DNA of 64,000 nucleotides from Butyriboletus loyo. Taxonomy: Eukaryota > Basidiomycota > Agaricomycetes > Boletales > Boletaceae. A program made the translations under genes and the position numbers. The stretch covers positions 62,001-126,000 of the forward strand of contig JBBPSI010000001.1 in NCBI GenBank assembly GCA_038093515.1, in the 5' to 3' direction. Shown piece after piece: positions 47,094 through 58,815 of the stretch. The stretch's first letter is position 1. Each line of letters begins with the position of its first letter. The notes under the pieces are model-generated. The model did no database searches, was not told the DNA's origin, and saw only the letters and a program-made list of their open reading frames with translations.

Positions 47094-47506
47094 GGTGAAT
47101 GTGAGGATGTCGACGAGATTGGCTTCACCGTACCACCGCTCTCCGGGGTCCCACTCAGCCACTCCCCGTCCTGTACAGTTTTTGCCTCAAAATCACCTCG
47201 GCAATTCAGACTCCGCATCAACAGGTCCGTCTCGTCCAATATCTCGTCCGTCGTCGTGTTCACTGACCCTTTTCGACAGCCTCCAAAAGCATCTCGACGA
47301 CGACCAGTCCCCCTCTTGCAGGACGGGGCCGGTCGAGGACCTTGAGACCGTTGATTGGCTGGAGAGGGACCCGGATGGGACTTGGGTGCGGTGTCTCCGT
47401 TGGATGGCCGTTTGGATGGTCTTTCGTGTGGATCCCATCGCAATGTCTCGTTGTACATGCCCGCTGTAATTGAATTGTGTGAATCCCATCTCTATTGGAT
47501 ACTTCC
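47094..47506. promoter_or_regulatory. Divergent intergenic region, STM1 / SPP1
   Basis: 413 bp between start codons, expected to carry both promoters and 5' UTRs. No supported ORF. Confidence 0.4.
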
Positions 47507-50500
47507 ATGTCCCCACGAAGAATGGACATTTCCTCCCTCCTCCGCAACCCGTCCCCGCCTCCCCGCGACGCCGACGATGCTCACGCTCACCGACGCACCG
47601 ACAGACCCCGCACCATCGATGCCCTCCTCCACCACCCACAGCCACCCGACCATCCCCCCACCTCTCTCCTCTCCATCCTCAACAGCCCCGTCAGAGACTC
47701 GCGTCCCTCCTTCCCCGACTCCCCAAATCAGCGCTCCCTCCACACCGTACAGCCCCACACTCCCCCCAGCGCCCCCCACCCGAGCTACTATCCCTCCTCT
47801 CCCTCCCATCCCCCGATCACATCCCACCACACCCCCCTTCACCAGCTCCCATCTCTCGCTGACCATCCACACCCACGTCCCTTCCTGGGCCTCGACGCAC
47901 TTGTCCACGTCGCTTTCGAAGAGCGCCGAAGAATTACCGCCGTCTCTGCATCCTCTATACCAGACAGAGACTCCGAGAGAGACATCCCCCTCGCGACCCA
48001 CTCGGATCGCGACCGCTTCATAGAACGAGACCATCCAGCCGTTCGTCCCCACTCCTCCTTTGTTCACGGCCATGATCGACCTGCCAAGCACTACACCTAT
48101 CCCCTTTCTTATCCCGCACCCCTCCATCGCCATCCCGATCTCTCTTCTCTCCCCCAAGACAATTCCAGATCTCACAAACGTGCTCGTGATGCTGCCCCTC
48201 CTTCACCCCCTCGTTCCCCGTCTCCGGAACCCAGGTTCCTCCCAGGTCTACTTACGTCTCCAAGCACCCGTCACCACCCATCGGCTAGCCCAACCAACAA
48301 TTACCCGACCCTGCGGCGGCAACCCATGGAACCCCCTCGCTCCGCACCAGTTCTCTTGGCCGGCCACATCAACGACGCCCGTGCCATTCCTCATCCACCT
48401 TCCCTCTCTCTCCAACACACATCTCCATTCCTACACTCACCCCACTCCTCTCAACTGCCTATCCATTCGTCTCCTCGCAACAACTCCCCTCACCGCCATT
48501 CTCCCCAACACTTTCGTTTGCAACACCATTCTTCTCCCATCCAGCCTGGCTCTTTCACACTCGCATCTGCAGAGGCCGATGCCATGTCTCTGCGGTACGG
48601 CCATGGTCCAAGGATGGCAGGGGGCATCGAGGTACTCTCCAATGACCCATCTCCCATAAGAGACCTGCCAAGACCCAGTCCGTCGAACTACCAGAGCCCG
48701 GGACGTGACGTTTCCACGGAACGGTTTTTATCCGAGTCGCGCGTGGAACATACTAGGTACGAACCCCCACAGCTGTCTCCTCTCCCGGCGCGGGCCTTTT
48801 CTCCGGACGATAACGGTCACCAACCAAAGGCACCTCCCCACCAGGTAGAAGGCCAAGAGAGTGTGTTGCTTCGAGAGCGGATACGTTCACATCCCCCGCA
48901 TTCGCCACTGGTCGGCGCTACGACGGACAACGGCAAAAGTATGGTCATACCTATGAAGGAGGCTGACTTTCCTGCACAACCTCCCCCTGAGCGCCACCCA
49001 ATCCGCGTTTGGGAAGAGCAACCGACACTCCGTGAGACACCTCGACGCGTCTCGCCGGTACACATGCCAGACATCGTATATAACCTCGCGGAAAGGCGTG
49101 CGTGGTCGGCAGCAAGTGAAGGCGGGCATGGTGAGCGACTAGCCGAGGACGATCGGGAAACAGTGTTACGGCAGGATGTTGCGGAAGATGGTGTGCTGCC
49201 CCCTCCAATTCGTTTTTTTTTCACATTGACTCAACACCATTTTCTTAGTGCTCACGTCTCCATCATCCACTTGCAAGGAGCCGTCGCCACCTCGTGCCCC
49301 GACACTGGCACCTTTAGCGTCTGACTTGCGAATACCTAACGAAGGTACCTGCCTTGATTCTGCACCGTTATCACCGACTCCAACGCAGCCCCGGTCACCG
49401 TCTGAGCCACAAACACCTGTCCTGCAAACCTCGCTTTCGATCTGTTCCACCTCACGTGCGCTAGCTTCTCCCGTCCTTCATTCTCACCTCAAGGATTTTG
49501 GGACCCAATCTGAACTTCAGCCCGAACCTTTCGATCCGCAGCTAGACCCGAGTACCAGTGCCCTGCTCACGTCCGCCGACGCAACCATTACCGAGCCATT
49601 GTTAGGCAAAGCAGAGCTAATGCCAGAGGTCATGGATACGGACGACATCCTCATGGCTAATCCACTGCTCCGTCAGCCGTCTCCGGAACTTGCTCAACCT
49701 GTGATAGCCAAGGAACCAGGGACATTTGAAATGTCAACTCATTTAACTCATGCCAACGCTTCGCAAAGCACAAGTTGGGACCCCTCGCAACAACCTCTTC
49801 CCATACTCTCACTCGCTAAAGACGAGCATAATGAACCCTCTGAGGACATACTGAGCTCCCTGCCAATCCAACCAGAGCCACCTTCTCGCCGATCCCTTGA
49901 GCCAGAGTTTACCTCCGAACAGGAACCACTGGTTTCAGAGCAAACGATGATGGATGTGGATGAAGAATTTTTGAGTCTTGTCGAAGACCGTCCTGTCCGT
50001 GCCGTCCGTGCGATGCTAAAAGTGCAAATTGAGTCGAGGTCGTCTCCGCCGACCTTGGTAGGTCAGGGTACCGGCGCAGGCGCTGAACAGGGCTTGAGCG
50101 AAGCCTCTGGTGGTCCATCATTGGCGTTGTCTTCCCAGCCCGCCCTCAAGGGCCCACCTCTTACAACAGACGAGGAGAAAGGTCGAACATCCACTCCTCC
50201 AGCAGCACGCAATAAAAAAGCTGAAAAGGACAAGACCACTTTCCCCGCTGGTACAGCGACCGGAAGCAGAAAGAAAAAGGACGGAACGTCAAAAGTGCGT
50301 ATATCGCATTTCATTACACGACCGACCAGTCCTGAAGTTACTCTCCCCGATCAGCCTGCCGCTAAACCAAAACAGCCTCCCAAACCACGAGCCAAACCCG
50401 CTCCCAAAGCTAAAGTCAGACCCAATGTTCCGGACACCTCTTCGAAAGTTAGCATCCCCAAAGCCGTAGTGAACGTTAATGCCAGGTCGCGCTCTACCTC

Positions 50501-51795
50501 TATCATCCCAGGTACTGTGGATGATGTTGTCCCAGAACCGGAGGCAGACGAGAGTGACAAAGAGGATGATAAACTTTACTGTGTATGCAAGACGCGGTAT
50601 GACGAAGACCGAATGATGATCGCGTGTGATCGGTGAGTATCAGAATGGATCACAAAGATTCGTATATAACTCAAAGCAATGACTTAGTTGCGACGAATGG
50701 TTCCATACAATGTGTGTTAACATGCCAGACCTAGAAATCGATCTCGTTGATCAATTCATATGTCCCCCGTGCATCCAAAGTGGGTATCTGCGGCATGCTC
50801 TCAGTAATCTGTTGAGCTTATACGTATTGCCTCAGAACACCCACATCTACGGTCGACGTGGAAACGACGATGTCTCTTTGGACTCCAGCACGAGAATCCA
50901 TCGTCACCCGAAGCATGTCACAGGCCGTCGCGTGGGGCGTTCTCAAAATACTGCTCTGACGACTGCGGTATAAAGTACATGCGAGCACGTATTGCACAAT
51001 GGGAGAAATCGGGCGGTGCGCGCGGCCTGTTATGGGAGTGTGTCAAGAACACCACAAAGCGAGAAGGTGTGGTGGTGTGCGCCGAGACGAACGTGGCAAG
51101 TCCTCCTAGAATGATGGACGTTGACAGCAACAACTCGGAGCGCAAACCTCTTGATTCTGCGGCGAAGCGAAGATCCGAGCGCGAGGTTGCCTGCCTAAAC
51201 GCGCGCCTTGAGGAAGTGGTCAAGGAGCGTGAGTTCATGAAGCGTGAATTGGACATGGTGATGTGGCGCGAGAAAGTAGTGGAGCTTGCTTCCGAGAGAG
51301 CAGAAAAGGTGGACGAGTGTGGATGGGATCAGAGACTCTGCTTTGGTGAGGAGGAATGGGCAGACTTTGGTCCGGAGGTGTTGGAGAGTTATGAGGAGGA
51401 ACGTGTGAAGGTGGAGTCGAGGGATGATGGCATGTCGCTCGATGTCGTTTCTGCCATGCATGGAGAATGGTGGTGTACTGGCAAGAAGAAGTGTGAGCGT
51501 CATGCAGGGTAAGCCTCCGCCGTAGTTTCATTGTTCACCCATTTGACAACTTTTCAGTTGGCAGAAGCTTCGTGCTGCAGAAGTCTCATTTGACAAAGAG
51601 ACGAAAGAAGGGATTCTGCTCAAACTCACTACGCGCGAGCGCGAGAAACGTAAATGCATCGAAGACATTCTCTATCCACAGCCAACTGGCACCTTGCAAG
51701 CTCCGTTCGAACTCCTACACACAGAAGTTCAGGTCAATGGATCTGAGAAACCCCGCACGACAGGCCATGTTTCAGAAAAGGTGAAAAAAAGGTAG
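47507..51795 (+). CDS. SPP1: COMPASS subunit SPP1/CXXC1 with PHD finger and very long N-terminus
   Basis: H3K4me3-reading subunit of the Set1/COMPASS methyltransferase. ATG at 47507 (MSPRRMDISSLLRNP; a second ATG at 47522). Exon 1 (47507-49190) and exon 2 (from 49249) encode about 1,000 residues of Pro/Ser/His-rich disordered sequence. The PHD finger follows: DKLYCVCKTRYDEDRMMIAC, then CDEWFHTMCVNMPD and QFICPPC (C4HC3 spacing, split by an intron). Next comes the SPP1 C-terminal cysteine region: TWKRRCLFGLQHENP, ACHRPSRGAFSKYCSDDCG and IKYMRARIAQWE. A coiled coil and a last exon (KCIEDILYPQPTGTLQAPFE) end at a TAG at 51793-51795. Yeast SPP1 is only about 350 residues, so the extension is notable; two genes cannot be excluded. 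Confidence 0.85.
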
Positions 51796-51941
51796 TAGCT
51801 ACGCATACTGTGCTACGCTCTGTTGTTTCCGCATAGAAGAATCCGCGATGATATACTCGATGTTGTAACCATGTCCCAATTTCTTTTTGCCTACGGAACG
51901 CGCAACTTGGAAGGGAGATCAATGCAATAGCCGTGTTCCTA

Positions 51942-52551
51942 TCAATACCCATCTCCCTCGCCTCCTTCTTTACAGAACCCCTTTTGTTCATACAAAACCT
52001 TTGCCTTGAAATCCTCGCGAGCTTTCTTCTTGGCAATGTCGTTTTTGTGATATGGATCCAGAAATTGATAATCGACTTGTCGTAAGGGGACATCGTCCTC
52101 TTGATCAAGGTCCTGGGTAGACAAAGTTATCAGCAGACCATACGAGAATATGCACACCAGAAGCTGTACGATTTCGCCCAATAATACCACGTTCTCCCCT
52201 CGAATGAGGAAGAGGCCATGCCAGTGCTCCGCAAATGCGTTACCATGGTATATTCGTTCGACGGTATCTTCAAGTACAAGGTTTGCTGTTGCCAAACGCT
52301 GAGAATCAGCGATAAAACCAGACATGTTCCGTCAACACACCAAATTGATCGTAAGAGCGCAATACACCATGCAACTTTCGACCGTCTCTGAGGACCACCA
52401 GCATCTTTCCTAAGCCGGAGTATCATGAACGGGGCAAAGTAGTTATGGGGATGGCTCAGGGTGTTGGCTGGTGTGGAGTTGACTCGGCAGACGTACTGTC
52501 CACACAATCTACCAGGGATCCCGATGTCGTGAACGGGATGAGTGAATCCAT
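51942..52551 (-). CDS. LSM1: Sm-like protein LSM1 (mRNA decapping activator)
   Basis: Defines the cytoplasmic Lsm1-7 ring that binds deadenylated mRNA 3' ends and triggers decapping. ATG at 52551 ([18 protein letters not shown]). Sm1 motif: [20 protein letters not shown] with [15 protein letters not shown]. Sm2 motif: [18 protein letters not shown]. The C-terminal tail [20 protein letters not shown] matches the Lsm1-specific extension. Four short GT-AG introns are inferred. Stop TGA at 51942-51944. Confidence 0.93.
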
Positions 52552-52738
52552 GAATCTCCCGTGCTGCTCCCAGGCAGCTAATAAGTAGAGAAAAAAGACA
52601 AAAGGAATGGCCAGTAATTATTTGGACGGTGCTGATTTGTGTGCTGAAGAGGTTCTCCAGGTCCAAGATCCAAAGCAGCTGTGGGGGGTCTTCTCGGAAA
52701 AGGTACAGAATGCAGCCACTGAAGGCGGTTGTCAGCAA

Positions 52739-52829
52739 GCTGATATGGCCGAGTCGTTAAGGCGAGTGATTTGAATTCAGCATCATCACTTGGGCATTGC
52801 CCGCGTAGGTTCAAATCCTGCTGTCAGCG
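52739..52829 (+). tRNA. tRNA-Ser(UGA): tRNA-Ser (anticodon UGA), with a 9-nt intron
   Basis: Complete class II tRNA. Acceptor stem GCTGATA pairs with TGTCAGC; D-arm GCCGAGTCGTTAAGGC (A box); anticodon stem AGTGA/TCACT. The anticodon TGA is at 52772-52774, with A37 and then a 9-nt intron TTCAGCATC (52776-52784). The variable arm is GGGC-ATT-GCCC, the T-arm GTAGG-TTCAAAT-CCTGC (B box) and the discriminator G. The long variable arm and G73 fit serine. Confidence 0.9.
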
Positions 52830-52831
52830 AA

Positions 52832-52839
52832 TTTTTTTT
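52832..52839 (+). terminator. RNA polymerase III terminator of tRNA-Ser
   Basis: Run of eight T residues starting 3 nt after the tRNA 3' end, the standard Pol III stop signal. Confidence 0.85.
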
Positions 52840-52940
52840 CCATACCCTGATGAACTCGCTTTTCAGAATTCTGCGTCCATCAGCTGCGGTGGACTGCCTC
52901 ATACGATATCCACAACTTTACTCGTTCAAAATCATCATCC

Positions 52941-54108
52941 ATGATAGAGACGATCTATATTGCTAGGCATGGTAAGTCACCCACCGCCCATACCTCTCTG
53001 TGAACCAGCTGCAGTGCCTTGCAGGTTTTAGAGCTAACTGGGTGACCTCAAACTGGTCAGTAGAGGGTTGTGGTATGTATTACCACAGACATTTCACATA
53101 AGAACCATGGGATAGGACTACCCCGACAGGTCTCGCCAGAGATCCTCCTCTAGCTGCATACGGGGAGGTAAGAAAGCTATTTGTCTGCCCTGCCAATCAT
53201 ACATGCTTCATCGCAGGCTCAAGCTGTAGAGTTGGCAGTATACCTAGAGTCGCTCCCAAAGGACGAACAGCCAAGTGCAATCTTTAGCTCCCCATACTGT
53301 AAGTAACTGCCTTTATCGTCTGGTTGTGATCGACCGTACCGTGTGTAGATCGTTGCCTTCAAACTTCCAAACCCGCCGCAGAACGTTTGTCTCTGCCGAT
53401 TTATATCGAGCACGGTCTGATCACCCCCGCGTGGCGCTTTCTGACTCCTGACAGACATATCCAGGACTATCTGAATGGTATTCCCCTGTTACACCTGGCA
53501 CAGGCCTCCTTCCTCGACCAAAGAGCGCCATCGAATTGCGGGCTATGCTACCCGAGATCAGTCCATCTTGGAATACGGTGGAAATCGATCCTTCCTGGAA
53601 CTCTATCTGGCTCCCCCCTCGCAAGGGAGAAGACCTAGAAGGGATCCACGCCCGAATGTCCGACTTTCTCAGGTGCCTCATCCACCAGATCGACACACAG
53701 TCAGACATGCGTCATCACAAGAACATTCTACTCCTCTCCCATGCAGCACCGATCATCGCGATGTGCCGACATCTTCTTGCACAGCCAGAGTTGCCGCTTA
53801 GAGTTGGCTGCTGCACGCTGTCTCAGTTTTCTCGCAAGCATGGCCCTACTGGCGGGCAAGAGGCTTCGCAGTGGGAAGGGGTATCGTTGGCCTCCTGCGC
53901 TCATTTGACCAGCCAATCGTCCCTGAGGGACTGGGGATTCAGGGATATTGTGACGGATGACACTCCTGGCAAGGTGTGTCCTCAACCAAGATCCCAAGGA
54001 AAACTTCACAACATCTGGGGATAGGTCGTTCATGACGTTGGAGTACCAGGTACAGAGGGAGAGGAGGACGACACATTTGGGCCACAGATCTACTCCAGCA
54101 TGCTTTAA
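52941..54108 (+). CDS. TFC7: Histidine-phosphatase-fold protein, TFC7/tau55-like (TFIIIC subunit homologue)
   Basis: ATG at 52941 (MIETIYIARHGFRANWVTSN). The N-terminal RHG motif and the wording IYIARHG.R.NW are the same as in yeast TFC7, the small TFIIIC subunit with a phosphoglycerate-mutase fold. Later exons give GLARDPPLAAYGEAQAVELA, AIFSSPYYRCLQTSKPAAER, LPIYIEHG, ISPSWNTVEIDPSWNSIWLP and HKNILLLSHAAPIIAMCRHL (second catalytic His). The C-terminus (DIVTDDTPGKVVHDVGVPGT, then EDDTFGPQIYSSML, TAA at 54106-54108) is short, with no clear tau95-binding domain. It could be a stand-alone phosphatase-fold homologue rather than a true TFIIIC subunit. Confidence 0.8.
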
Positions 54109-54253
54109 GCTATGGGGTTTGGAGTAAACGAGATGATGGCATACCCTGTTGGACGTGAGTATCATACGGAATAAAACCAGCGCTTGCCTTCTATCACAGT
54201 AAATATGTTTACATTCTGGTTACACCCGACTACTGGTACATTTCGAAAGACCT

Positions 54254-55624
54254 CTACAGGAGCGAGACGTATGCGCTCGCGTAACTCACACTAGACCCTG
54301 TCACACTGGTACACTTGCTGCTCTGTTCGTACCGTACGAATTGCAATTTCGCTTTCTTGCCCTCCTTCTCGACCTGGGAAAGCATACCAAGAAGCACGCC
54401 TATCGGTTTCCTCCCACAGATAGTGTTGCTGGTTCGATCTAGATACTCCAAGAATCTCACGTGCGAATCTGCCGCAGGGGAATTCCCATCGGACAATGGT
54501 GACATGGTCAGAATGTCCAAGGCCTCCTGATCTAAATCGCGTATCGAAGCGTAAATGGGTCTCTGGGATAAATTTGGGTGAGCGCCGTGGCTCTTGAGAT
54601 AAATGCCGAGTACGTCGCTGGGAAGTGGCTCTGGATAGTAGAACGTGTATCCGTACGATCTGCCCCTATAGTTGATCAGTTAAGAAGATCGCTGCAATAG
54701 GAACAACTCACCAATGGCAGAAATCGCTTGAAATCACGAAGAAGTTTTCCGGATCAGCAAAATAAGGCGCGAGGATATTTCCATAGATTTTTTGCTGTGA
54801 ATGGCTGATAGAACCAACAAGAATCGGTACCACTGTAATATCAGAGCTAGCACGACACGTGTTAGTGGGATAAATGAGTTGGGGGAATAACTGACTCTTT
54901 AAATAACTGATACACGTATGGCAGATGCATCTCGATGCTATGCTCGTCCCTATCCGTGTCAATTGACATGGTTCCGAATTTGCCTGTGTCCTTGAGGTCT
55001 CCTATGACTGGGGAGGCTGTCACGATCTGCCCTATCCAATGGAATTTCGTCACAGCTACTTACTCTCCTTGTCAAGACGCAGCTTTCCCAAAGGCGTGGC
55101 ATAATAATCGCAGCCAGAAAGATCACAGCGGTTCAGATGGACGTGGTGTGCGGGGCCAAGAATGAAGACCCGCTTACTTTGGTGCCACGAATGAGATCGA
55201 TGTCATCCAAGTTTGAGGGGACTCACATTCCTTTTGTATCTATGCATCTATATGCCCAAGCGGCAGCGCGTCCTGACCACACGTAACCAGCATGTCTGTG
55301 AATCGTGTGGTCAGACACCAGACGGCTGGATAAGACGGGGTGCAAACGAACGGAGCAATGATCGCTCTGCACCCCGCGATGGGAGGTGTAAAATCTTGTT
55401 CGACATCTGTCGGTTGCACGGCTGCCAGCCATCCACCCAACTGCTTGCCTAACACCTGGGCTGTGACGAATCATTCGTGGCGTGAAGAACTATCCAAGTG
55501 CTGCACGAGATCTACCATCGCTTTCGTACCAGGATCCAGCGTGCTCCGCAGGTCTGCACATGGACAGGGTTGGTTAGATGGAGAGTCGAGTTGTGAGACG
55601 TGAGACTTGCCTTGTGTTACTCAT
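54254..55624 (-). CDS. MEMO1: MEMO1/MHO1 family protein
   Basis: Conserved eukaryotic protein related to class III nonheme dioxygenases; in yeast MHO1 genetics it is linked to iron and signalling, exact role unclear. ATG at 55624; exon 1 (55624-55611) is only MSNT plus part of Arg. It joins across a GC-AG intron to [20 protein letters not shown], the usual MEMO N-terminus. Then [72 protein letters not shown] and [20 protein letters not shown], with a TAG at 54254-54256. The metal-site residues expected in [13 protein letters not shown] and SDFCHWG are present. Confidence 0.92.
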
Positions 55625-55813
55625 GTTCTCCTGAGACGGCAGCGAAGCAGGTCTGCGGAAGAAGTGTAGGAGAGTTGATTGCATTAGGAAAGTCGGTGTA
55701 GGTACGCTCGAATTCGATAGATTTGGGAAAGTCATGCTTTTAATTAGAGCATACTTGGCTATCTCCAGCATATGGAATTGGGTACATGCGACAAGAGAAA
55801 ATACGACAACAAA

Positions 55814-56356
55814 CTACTCCTCTGACCGCAGACGTGCAGCAGGGTTCGTCACCTTGACGCCAAGGGCCTTGGCCCTTTGACGAAGACATGTCACAAAGTG
55901 GTGAAGAGCTGTGGAAGGTGGCAACGTACCGCTCGAGAATAAGGGTACGGTTTCGGCTGCTAACATTGTGTGCGATCTCTGCCGCATAGCTTTTGTTGTG
56001 CATGAGAAGGATATCCACCTCCTTGACATTGCTGACAAGGAACTTCTTATAGCCGTTGGGAAGTAGGTGACGGGTCTATGGACAGGAGATACAGCCTGGT
56101 GTTGACTCGGGAGAAGAGTGCGCTACCTTTTTGTTGCTCCCGTAGCCAATCTTGGGCATCGGAAGCTGCCCTTTGAAACGGCGCCTCACTCTGTTGTCGA
56201 TACCCTTTGGTTTCCGCCATGCCTCCTTGACACTGTGGTAACGATCGGACTGGTGGCGCCTGTATGAGAGGATGAGAGACTGCAAGCAAGTCAGGAAAGG
56301 TCCACGGACTTGAATGACTTGGTGCGCTTTTTGACAATAGGGATCTTTACGGCCAT
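55814..56356 (-). CDS. RPL32: 60S ribosomal protein eL32
   Basis: Cytosolic large-subunit ribosomal protein. ATG at 56356 ([16 protein letters not shown]). After an intron: [40 protein letters not shown] and SNKK. After another: [49 protein letters not shown], then [19 protein letters not shown] with a TAG at 55814-55816. Length and every block match eL32. Confidence 0.95.
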
Positions 56357-56866
56357 GGCGATCTGAGGAGAGGTGTCAGGACAATTGAGTCACGTTTGGG
56401 TGTTTATGAGGGAACGTAAGGAGCAGATGCATCCGTGCATCCACCCATGCATCCACCGTCAGCGTCACTTTTCGGGACTCGAAACACTCGAGACATGATA
56501 TAACGTCCATTTTAAGTTTCTGGGAGAGCGTACTCACGATTTCTGAGCTGGAGGAGGACGATCTGGGTGGGCACGACGATGATAGCTCCCTGGTGCGAGG
56601 AGGAAGGGACAAATACACGTCAACACCCGTAGCTGTGTCGCGGACTTATCGGCGCTCCTTGCTTGAGATTATTACTACGTTTTGATCAACGAAAGCGGTT
56701 CATTCGTTCCACTCTCACCCAACTTGTCCAAGAGCGCAGCATCGCTGTGTATTGACAGACAAAGCGCAACCCAGTCGCAAATAAAACCATCAGCGATTCC
56801 CCAACAGTTTTATCCGCACGTTCGAGCTCAATCACCCAGATCCAGCTCCCCCGTTTGGTCTCTTTT
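56357..56866. promoter_or_regulatory. Divergent intergenic region, eL32 / PAS-kinase-like
   Basis: 510 bp between start codons, expected to carry the ribosomal-protein promoter (minus) and the kinase promoter (plus). An ORF from 56682 overlaps the kinase start in another frame; it could hint at an upstream exon but was not supported. Confidence 0.4.
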
Positions 56867-58815
56867 ATGCTCGCAGAGTCCACTCTTGACCTTACTTTCG
56901 ATGATGATGACTGGCTTGTTCCCGCCCCGCCCATGCTCCATAGGGCAGCTAGTGCAGGCAATAGCTGGGGCGTCACTTGCATCGGACGTGGTTTCAACTG
57001 GAACTCAAGTGATGATCATCCTCCGACTTCATCCTCTACCAGCTCCTCCCCCGACAACAAAGACCAGTCATTCGTCCCTGACCTCTCAAAGTGCACACCT
57101 ATAAAGCCTCCAGTTGCACCCAGACGCTCTCCTCCAATATCCCTTGCCACTACTCCCGCACTCAAGTCAAAGGCCTTTGTCCTCGAACCTGACATCCAGC
57201 CTTCGTCGCAATTGACAGACTCGCCAATCTCCGACTCACCTTTCCGCATGCATCTATATTCCCCATTCGAATCCTCACAGCCATCTGTACCTTTTCAGTC
57301 GAATGCACCCGAAGTCGATCTTCCACTCCCATCACGTTCTCCGACTCTTTCGCGTCCTCGCAGGCGGTCTTCCCAGCAGCGTGTTTCTCTAATTGCTGGC
57401 CGCGTCTCAATCGCCCCGATTGAGCCACCTTCGCCACCCCCAGCCATGCCACAAATTCTCCGTCGATCTGGCAGTACTGGAAATATTTTGTCGTCTGTCG
57501 TCAGAACCAGACCTCCAACCCCAACATCCGATCGACAGATGCTCCCAGATGGAAAAACGATTTCAGATTTTTTTATCGAACGAGAAATTGGTCGAGGTGC
57601 ATACGGCTTGGTTAAAAAAGCTCGGGAGTACAAATCGGATAGCTCTCTTGGGGTAAGGGGCTAGTTCTTTCACGCCACGAATGCCAGCCCTCATCTGGTA
57701 GTAGCCACCGTTGGTCATCAAGCAGATAATCAAGTCGCGTATTCTCGCCGACTGCTGGAAACGGCACCATGAATACGGAACTATACCAATAGAAATCTAT
57801 GTCATGTCTCTCATATCCGCCAAGTCATACACGCTCCCTCCTCGTCGTCCATGGGATCCGAGAAGGCATCATCGCTCGACATCATCGGTATGTACCCTCG
57901 AATCGGATTCCTGTTGGGAGGAGGGCAAAGTAGTCAAGGGTCACCCGAACATCTGCCCTCTGCTAGACTTTTTCGAAGATAACCATTACTACTACCTCGT
58001 CCTACCATCGACATCTCCTGAACATCTTCTGAGCGAACCCCGCCCCCCGACAGATCTTTTTGATTTGGTAGAGGCATATCCAGAAGGTCTTCCCCCCGCC
58101 TCCATTCGTAGTTATCTCGGCCAGCTGGCCGATGCTCTCTGTTTTCTACACGACCGTGGGATCGGTAAGTGTTGTACCGACGCTCGTGCAACGAACGTTT
58201 GACAGATATGCGCAGTTCACCGTGACGTGAAAGACGAGAACGTGGTCCTCGGCCCGGATGGCTTATGCGTTCTGATAGATTTTGGTAGCTCAGGACTGAT
58301 CAAGAATACTGGTTGGGATACGTTTAGCGGGACGTAAGTCTTCTGTTTTCTCAAAACCCTTTTTGTCTTGAATATGGACTTCTATGGCAAGGCTGGACTA
58401 CGCCGGACCAGAGATCCTACGGGGCGAGCGATATTACGGGAAAGAGCAGGACGTCTGGGCGTTTGGGGTCGTGGCCTACGTTCTCCAGGTTGGAGAATGT
58501 CCATTTCAAACTGCAGCTGAAGCACAGGAGGGCTTAAAGTCCCCATTCGCGAATGCGTCGATCGCTCTAGACGAACGCTGTGGTGATGACAAGGCGAATG
58601 AAGGGGAGGAGGGGGATGGAGGGGGTGCCCTCGGGGACGCTGCAGCACTCGTGAGGGCGTGTTTGCATGTGGAAGTCGACGCAAGGCCGACGTTTGAAAG
58701 CATTCTCCGGTGTCGTTTTCTGAGCGGTCACGATGGGTGGGGGAAGAAGAAGCCATACGGAAACCAAGTACAAATCTGCCCACAACCGAGTGCATTCCCT
58801 GCACGTGTCGGCTGA
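56867..58815 (+). CDS. Serine/threonine kinase, PAS-kinase (PSK1/PASK) catalytic type
   Basis: ATG at 56867 ([20 protein letters not shown]). About 230 disordered Ser/Pro-rich residues come first. The kinase domain has the glycine loop [21 protein letters not shown] lysine [16 protein letters not shown], long linker [20 protein letters not shown], catalytic loop [15 protein letters not shown] in [19 protein letters not shown], and [20 protein letters not shown] with [18 protein letters not shown]. All catalytic residues are intact, so it should be active. The [12 protein letters not shown]...G.IP.E segment is the PASK-type signature. No PAS domain is visible in the short N-terminus. Stop TGA at 58813-58815. 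Confidence 0.85.
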
